Positions 57,650 to 64,000 of a DNA stretch of 64,000 bases are shown piece by piece (the stretch's first letter is position 1; each line of letters starts with the position of its first letter). The notes beneath the pieces are model-generated. The model searched no databases. It saw nothing but the letters and a program-made list of their open reading frames with translations, and had not been told where the DNA came from. The translations under genes were made by a program, and so were the position numbers. Origin of the DNA: Botrytis cinerea B05.10 (Eukaryota > Ascomycota > Leotiomycetes > Helotiales > Sclerotiniaceae); assembly GCF_000143535.2 (NCBI RefSeq), contig NC_037312.1, positions 682,001-746,000 on the forward strand, in the 5' to 3' direction.

Positions 57650-59434
57650 AAGATGATGTGTGTGTTGTATTTTTAGAACCCGTAAATACGAAGAGGGGCT
57701 TGGATAGCATCTTCATGTTACTCATTACATATAGACAAGAAAATCTAATCAAAGTAAATACATATCTTGAATAAAATTGAGTATAAGATTCTTCTGGGCT
57801 AATTCATTACATTATTTATCATGGATATATGCTCGCTTATTTTCATCCCTCTGCTTTTAGTAATCTTCGCAGTTACGTTGCTTCCGCTAAAGACTCGTCT
57901 CGGTAGAAAATAACTCTGCTACCACACACCTATGCATAAGACTACTCTTCGCATCTAAGTCTTCTACCTAATAATGTATCCACCTGATAGTTGAGCGCTT
58001 GAACCTATATATTTACTCTTAACTCTCTAGACTATAATCTGGCTATAACTCCTTCGTTCCTCAATCAAGACCTCTATCAAACCATACAGCCAGCCGTCTT
58101 ATATATTGGAATTATCTATCTAATGGAGCCTCCTAGTGGGTGTTCTTGTCTCGCTTATCTTCTACTTCATCAACCCCCTGGATAGCACGGTGTCGACTCT
58201 ACTAGATCCTTAATCGCGTCATGATATGCTAGCCGCGAATTCTCTGACCGGTAAACCATTGTCTGTCATCTCACGCATCATCCATCTCCTACTGTATGAG
58301 CATTTCTTCCAATTTTTGATGCATCACATATTGGTAGCTAATAGGTAAGAATGCAAGAAGAGGGTGCACTCGTATCACAAGTTTATTATGCCGAATAAGA
58401 TGACCCAAGTGCCTGCAATGGCGCCAATAGGTCCAAATGTCAAAATGCTACTAAAAGAGGATGTGAATGACTTGGTGCTTAAATGGATGATTCTGAAATC
58501 TCATTTTGTAAAGTTGCGATTTTGTCTCAAAGTACGATTTAGTTGATTCGATGTAATCGATACACAAGCAGATAGTAACATGAAACGTCATGATGTCGGA
58601 CGATCGTTTCCAAGTCGACGCTCGCATTGTATTCAAGAACCCCCGAGAACCTGACACTGATGGCGGCTTTTCCCATGAAATCAGGAAGTATGATATTGTA
58701 GAAAAATGCCACACCTGGCTCAGCTATAATCCAAAGTTTCTACATCATACACACTGAAAGTTCCTTCCATCTGCCATCCATTATGTAGCACAACGTATCG
58801 ACGCAAGCCTAACTCTGCAAAGCAAGAAAGTCTCCCGTCGCGCTATCCAAGCTCGAAGACCGAGGCCAAAGATCCTGCTGAAAGATAGACATTAGAATTA
58901 TCGAGTACAGCATCTCAAGTCGAGTCACTCGGATTTGCGCAAACCGATATTCTAGATAAATACTGACCAGTGGGGAAAAGCTACTGTTGTGGTAGGTTAG
59001 AGAAGCTACAATGATATTTGCAGAGATGAGAAGAAGTTTGTGGTCAGAAGAACTCTGCATACCTAGGCCATGGAAGTGTTCCCAGAGTTCTTTTTTATGC
59101 TTTGAAGATTATTCTTCCCATTAGCAAGATTCTATTTTACGATCTAGCAATATCCAATCGAGTTATTAATTCCCAAGCTTCGATTGGAACCAAATCGAAC
59201 TAAACCCTTCCAAGTGCCAACTTTGACAGTAAATCGGCCGAGTGTAATTATTACCTAGTTGACGTTTTTGTTTGAGCAGCTGGATTGGCCTTTAAAGAGA
59301 CTTAGACCTTTCTTTTGAATTTTGGGTTTATTTCATGTACAAATATGATACATGTACCTACATAACGTAAGCTCCTACACCTTCGACTCAAGACGCAGTC
59401 AGTTGGGCCAATTATATACCTCAACATCGACGAT
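57650..59434. other. Intergenic, no convincing gene
   Basis: Open stretches of 60-90 codons occur on both strands (for example minus-strand 58451-58714 and 58809-59060) without family resemblance, conserved splice context or a second exon. Base composition is unremarkable. A decayed gene or element could hide here. Confidence 0.35.
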
Positions 59435-61107
59435 CTAATCCATCACTCCACCTCCAAATCCTACTGGTCTCCTTCTCCCTCCATTCTCTGGAACCACAGC
59501 CATAACCTTATAAACCTTGCCCATACCACTTCCACCTCTATCAACCAATCGCTTCCAAGCACCCTCAAACCTCTTCTTAACCTCATCATCTTTCTGCCCC
59601 AAACTCTTAACCAGCATCTCTGCCCGTTCCTTAATCCCCATACTCTCCAACCACCCACCTTGTTCCATAGGCCCATGAACTTCTACTCCTTCACTCGCAT
59701 TCATAGCTGCTTCGGCTAAAGCTATAAAATCTACATCCGCGCTTAGATCTACGACTCCCGGTTCGCTAAGGGGAGAAACTCGTTGATGTGCTTTTATTCC
59801 TCGAAGAGAATTGGTTGGAATAGTATCACTCGGTCCATAATCCAAAATCAGAGCAGCACCCGAAGGATTAGGTTTGGGGCTTGTTTCTGAACCACCGATT
59901 CTACTTGCGAAATCAGCGACAATAGCGTGGCTTTCAGGAGATATCTCGATTAGCGAATCGGGTATGGATTTCAAGGCTCGATAGCGAGTGGAGATTTCGG
60001 GAAGATAAAGGGAATGCGGTGTCGAGGCTTTGGATAGTGTGAGTTGAAATTCGGGAGGGGAGGATTGGGATTGAAGGGATTTTGGTGTATGGACATCGTT
60101 GTGAGTGCTGTTTGGCGGGGTGGGCGAGACAACCATCTCGCGCCATTGAGGTGTTTTGGCTGTGGATGATTTGGAGGTGGAGGGGGAAAGTGGATGAGTA
60201 CCAGTGGGCGTTTGAATTGTGGTAGGTTCTGGAGCATTGGGGTTTGGAGGTACGGACTGGAAGGCGTGGATTGGAAGAGCATCGAAGAATTCGTGGGCAA
60301 CGATGAACGGAGTTTTGTCCGCGCCTATAAAAGTTCAATGGAAGACCTTTGATTTTGCAACTCCTGCACAAACTTACCAGAAGGTACAAATCTCATATTC
60401 TCAGTCCACATTATAGGAATACCAGCGTACTTGCTAGTACTCTTGAATCCTGTTTCGGTCTCTATCATTGGGGCATCCCCACACAAAAGCTGTTTCTGCG
60501 TGTCTCTCAAAGCAGGACTTGCTTCTACCATATAGACAGCTTCTATGCTCTCAGCCATTGGCTTGAAATTCCTGATTGTCTATACAACATATTAGCTTAC
60601 AATCAAAACAAGAATAAGAATATCTTAACCAGACCCTCAGCATATCATCCATTAAAGTGCCCCTCCCCGGACCTATCTCCACCAATTCAACACCCTTTCT
60701 CTTTTTGCCTTGAGCCATCCATTCTGCCACAAACCAAATACCAACCAGTTCCCCAAATATCTGTGATATTTCTGGAGAGGTAATAAAATCGCCCTTTTGT
60801 CCGAACTGATCTCTCCCTTCTTGTTTTGAGGTATAATATCCACCTACATCGGATGTTAAGCACATCCGCATAAACGATGCCAAAGGAATTGGTCCTGTAG
60901 CCTAGACCATATTAGCAAAGTATCCGAATATCTCAAGCGACACAAAAACCATACTGTGATAGCTTCAGAAAGCTGTTTTGCAAGGGGTGTAGACCATTTT
61001 CTCGTCTCCGTTGAAGACCATCTCAAGGCCGAATACGAAGCCCCATATCTGCATTTTACAGCACAACGCAAAGAATCACGCGTTTGCAGTAATAATCTAG
61101 ACCTCAT
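59435..61107 (-). CDS. NDUFAF7-like protein arginine methyltransferase (complex I assembly)
   Basis: Minus-strand gene with about four exons. The start at 61107 gives an Arg-rich, acid-free N-terminus (MRSRLLLQTRDSLRCAVKC), a mitochondrial targeting signal. The MidA/DUF185 core reads GPIPLASFMRMCLTSDVGGYY, then GDFITSPEISQIFGELVG and the SAM-binding ELVEIGPGRGTLMDD near 60690-60650. YMVEASPALRDTQ and VAHEFFDALPIHAFQ follow; the last is the family's substrate-side motif. A Pro/Ser/Thr-rich insert of about 70 residues (around 60200-60020) separates it from the conserved C-terminal GAALILDYG. NDUFAF7 methylates an Arg of NDUFS2 during complex I assembly. Introns lie near 61050-60905, 60650-60590 and 60360-60325. 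Confidence 0.88.
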
Positions 61108-61524
61108 TTTCGGTCTCCTCTAATGTTTCTAGTACATTTCACTTCGTTTCAAAGCTCATTGCAAGGGTGGAAAGAGAGGTTGTAAAAATTGAAAGCCTTG
61201 CAACCTCGCCTTGCCTCGTCTCCTGGCCTCGTCGTCATTGGTGACCCAAAATCCTCAGCCTCGACTTCAAAATTCACTACAACCTAGGACCTTATCTACC
61301 ACTATCGAAAATCTTGTTGTATCTAGAGGCCAAAATAAATTTTGGAACTTTCATAAGAAGGACATATTTTATTGCATATTTAGAAAGGGCAGTATTGCGC
61401 GACCTCGAAAAAGATTGACTCTTCAAGTTTGAGAGAACGGTTGTTGAATCCCAGCGAGGGGCGTGTTCAGCTTCAATTGTGTACTTCGCAGAAGGCTGGG
61501 GTTTACAACCAACAAGGTACAGCT
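61108..61524. other. Divergent promoter between NDUFAF7-like and CDK11-like genes
   Basis: 417 bp that serve both upstream ends. The frame of the kinase stays open upstream to an ATG at 61429, but that extension has no conserved look; 61525 is preferred. Confidence 0.4.
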
Positions 61525-63061
61525 ATGTCGACTCAAGCCAAGTCGCGCTGGGCAGATGACGAAGAAGATGCTGCGCTAGATCTACAGCGCAAGCGCGAAA
61601 AGGAAGAGAAGAAAAGATTGAAGGCAGAAAAACAGAGGAAGCTCGATGAACAAGCTGCCGCTGCCGCTGCCGCAAAATCCAAAGCTCAAGCTCCTCCTGA
61701 ACAAGAAGCACCCACCGAAAGACCCTCCAAGCGTCGCCGCCTATCACACTCTCCGGCGCCTGCTCAAAAGCTCGATTTACCGCCTGCCAAACTACTGCGA
61801 TTTCCAGCACCCAATTGGGGGAAATGTCGCAGTGTGGAAGATTATGATAAATTGAATGATATAGAAGAGGGAGCGTATGGATGGGTATCACGCGCGAAAG
61901 ATAGTCGGACAGGGAAGGTCGTCGCGCTGAAACGATTGAAGATGGAGAATGCCAATGACGGGGTGCCAGTTACGGGCTTGAGGGAGATACAAACGTTGAT
62001 GGACTGTGATCATGAGAACATTGTGAGGCTTAGGGAAGTGGTTGTTGGGGAGGATACAAGTAAGATTGAGAAGTAAGTTTTCTCCAATTGGGTTCTGTCA
62101 TTTCTATTTTTGTTTTTTGTTTTTTGTTTTCCCATTTTCCCGTTTTCCCGTTTGCACAGTATGTAGGAAATTATAGCTAATATACACCCCCCTCAGTATA
62201 TTCCTCGTTCTCGACTTCCTTGAACACGACCTCAAAACTCTCCTCACATCCCTCTCGGAACCTTTTCTCCCCTCCGAACTCAAGCTACTTCTCCATCAAC
62301 TCACGACAGGTGTTGCCTACCTTCACAACAACTACATCCTCCACCGCGACTTGAAAACCTCCAACCTCCTCCTCTCCAATCGAGGCGTCCTTAAAATCGC
62401 CGATTTTGGCATGGCCCGCTACTGCGGCGATCCAGCTCCAAAAATGACCCAATTAGTTGTTACCCTCTGGTACCGCAGTCCCGAGCTCTTACTCGGCGAA
62501 GAACGATATGGTAAAAGTGTGGATATGTGGAGCGTAGGTTGTATATTTGGCGAGCTACTCAGCAACGACGCCCTCCTCCCCGGAAAAAACGAAGTCGACC
62601 AACTATCCAAGATTTTCGAACTTCTCGGCCTCCCTACCGAATCCAACTGGCCCACCTTCAAACGTCTCCCTAATGCACGCTCGCTCCGACTTCCCAAGAA
62701 TCCCAATCCCGCCACTCAAGGCTCAGTCCTGCGTTCCAAATTCCCCTTTCTGACATCAGCTGGATCGTCTCTCCTCTCGTCTCTTCTTAGCTTAAATCCT
62801 GCAAAAAGACCTTCTGCGCAAGAAGTTCTGGAACATGAATACTTCAAAGAAGATCCGAAGATGAAGAGTAAAGATATGTTTCCTACATTTCCAAGTAAAG
62901 CGGGATTGGAGAAGAAGAGGCGGAGAGGGACTCCGGATGCTCCACAGAGAGGAGAGGCTCCTAAGGGCTTGGGGGGTGTATTGGATTTTAGTGGAGTATT
63001 TGGGAGTGGAGGGGGAGAGGAGGTTGAGAAAGGAGCCGGATTTAGTTTGAAGCTTATTTGA
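61525..63061 (+). CDS. CDK11/CDC2L-like cyclin-dependent kinase
   Basis: Two exons (61525-62072 and 62197-63061) encode about 470 residues. A charged coiled start (RKREKEEKKRLKAEKQRK) with an RPSKRRR nuclear signal precedes the kinase domain. The Gly-rich loop is DIEEGAYGWV, the ATP-anchor Lys is in VVALKRLKM, and the cyclin helix reads PVTGLREI, matching PITSLRE of CDK11. HRDLKTSNLLL is the catalytic loop, DFGMARYCG the metal site, and TLWYRSPELLLG holds the activating Thr. CDK11 proteins act in splicing and transcription in the nucleus. The C-terminal tail is Gly/Arg-rich. Confidence 0.92.
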
Positions 63062-63541
63062 GAGGATTAAGCTAGCGAGCCACTCTAGGCGTGAGGGCCA
63101 GAAGATAGGCTAGTGTATAATATGGATGTATGTCCTGAGGGAAATACGTGGATATACCAATTTGTGCTCTGTACATTCCAAGGAGGCAGGCTCTTGTAAT
63201 TTCGTAGATGTAAACACACCGTGCACAAATTCACAAATATAGAATCAGAGAAAAGAATTGTTATTGACTATTACAAACCAATTTGCGCTCAAACGTTCAT
63301 TAAGTAATTGTAAATTTCTCCCTGCTATCTATGCATGCATGCAACGTGCTAAATCCAGAAAATGCACATATGCCCAAACCCCAAAACACCATTACCCCAA
63401 CCCGGATTTTTCATTTTCGAATCTTGCCCAAGGGAATGTTCCCCATATGCAACCCAGTATCTTAACGTTCTTCTCCTCCGTGTCCTCCAATCCAACACCC
63501 AAAATTAAAAGAAAAAAGTAATAATCTTCATGACAATTTGT
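63062..63541. other. Intergenic, convergent 3' ends
   Basis: Between the kinase and the partial membrane protein. No coding pattern was recognised. Confidence 0.45.
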
Positions 63542-64000
63542 TTACCAGATAACACCCAATCCAGTGACGAACCAGGTAAAGCTAAGGACAGTGACAAGTC
63601 CCATGCCAAACATCAATTTCAATGCTTTTCTCTCCATATCAGATAATGCACCACTGCAAGTAGCACATACCCAATCGCTGAGAGGAGTATATGGCTGTGG
63701 CGAGTACATTCCAAAAGCATATGTATCATATACTGACAGGTATCCGGGTTGAGAAGTCGCACTGATACTACTCTCTGCATCGTAGATAATCAAAGTGTAG
63801 GTTTCTGTAAGGAGAGGGTTTCCAACAGCAGTTGATTGATAGCCACTAGTATCCCAGGTTACTGCCTGTGTGGATGCCGTGACGGTTTGGTTTGTGGCAA
63901 TCGTGTATAACTGAGCATTGGCTTTGCATGTGGCCATAATATTAACGGCAGTAGGAGTAGCTTGGAGAGATGTATAATTCCAGGCAAAAGTGATATATTC
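63542..64000 (-). CDS. Membrane-anchored surface protein, C-terminal part
   Basis: The frame is open to the right edge, so the N-terminus is missing. The visible part begins with ITFAWNYTSLQATPTAV and continues with repeated beta-strand-like segments and possible N-glycosylation sites (NYT, NQT). PLSDWVCATCSGALSDMERKA precedes one C-terminal membrane helix (MFGMGLVTVLSFTWFVTGL). This layout matches a fungal family of unknown function with an Ig-like extracellular domain and a C-terminal anchor; I think of DUF7137, but without certainty. Confidence 0.65.
   Translation of the reverse strand, partial: EYITFAWNYTSLQATPTAVNIMATCKANAQLYTIATNQTVTASTQAVTWDTSGYQSTAVGNPLLTETYTLIIYDAESSISATSQPGYLSVYDTYAFGMYSPQPYTPLSDWVCATCSGALSDMERKALKLMFGMGLVTVLSFTWFVTGLGVIW

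Noticed and set aside
58451..59060. Two minus-strand frames of 83-87 codons
   Set aside because: No recognisable domain and no ATG-supported multi-exon model; left as intergenic.

Overview
The window is nuclear DNA of a filamentous ascomycete (Pezizomycotina). The signs are short phase-conserved introns of roughly 45-125 nt with GTAAGT-type donors, Zn2Cys6 regulators, an NB-ARC/TPR immune-type receptor with a SesB-like hydrolase head, ABCC and MFS transporters, and an AT-rich tract of the kind left by repeat-induced mutation. The gene repertoire fits a leotiomycete of the Botrytis/Sclerotinia kind; that placement is inference. About 20 protein genes are supported. No rRNA, convincing tRNA or CRISPR was seen.

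Layout. 1-3.9 kb: 3' end of a serine carboxypeptidase (S10) and a convergent secreted sedolisin peptidase (S53). 4.0-4.4 kb: a short TIR element of Tc1/mariner/pogo type. 4.7-17.8 kb: an accessory run of ABCC transporter, SDR, GMC oxidoreductase, flavin monooxygenase and MFS transporter, arranged with two divergent promoters; it looks like a metabolite-handling cluster without a backbone synthase. 18.0-19.5 kb: an AT-rich, gene-free island. 20.0-27.8 kb: a stand-alone SesB-like hydrolase, a CYP52-like P450 on the other strand, and a 1150-residue hydrolase/NB-ARC/TPR receptor whose hydrolase nucleophile is Gly instead of Ser. 28.4-33.7 kb: a borate/bicarbonate-type transporter and a coiled-coil lipase-like protein. 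33.7-40.1 kb: long intergenic stretches with tandem repeats flanking a Ser/Thr-rich single-pass surface protein. 40.1-46.5 kb: a Zn2Cys6 regulator and the mitochondrial m-AAA protease. 47.6-51.6 kb: a small protein with a microsatellite-encoded acidic tail and a foldback element in its intron, then an RNA-binding protein with a 10-nt microexon. 52.5-57.6 kb: a Golgi pH regulator, then a divergent pair (UPF0261 and TIM-barrel) that corresponds to the two halves of plant Tm-1. 59.4-64 kb: NDUFAF7-like methyltransferase, CDK11-like kinase and a partial membrane protein.

The best candidate for an undescribed system is the 20-28 kb module: an apparently active hydrolase encoded near a paralogous receptor whose own hydrolase domain has lost the serine. 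The split Tm-1 pair is the second.
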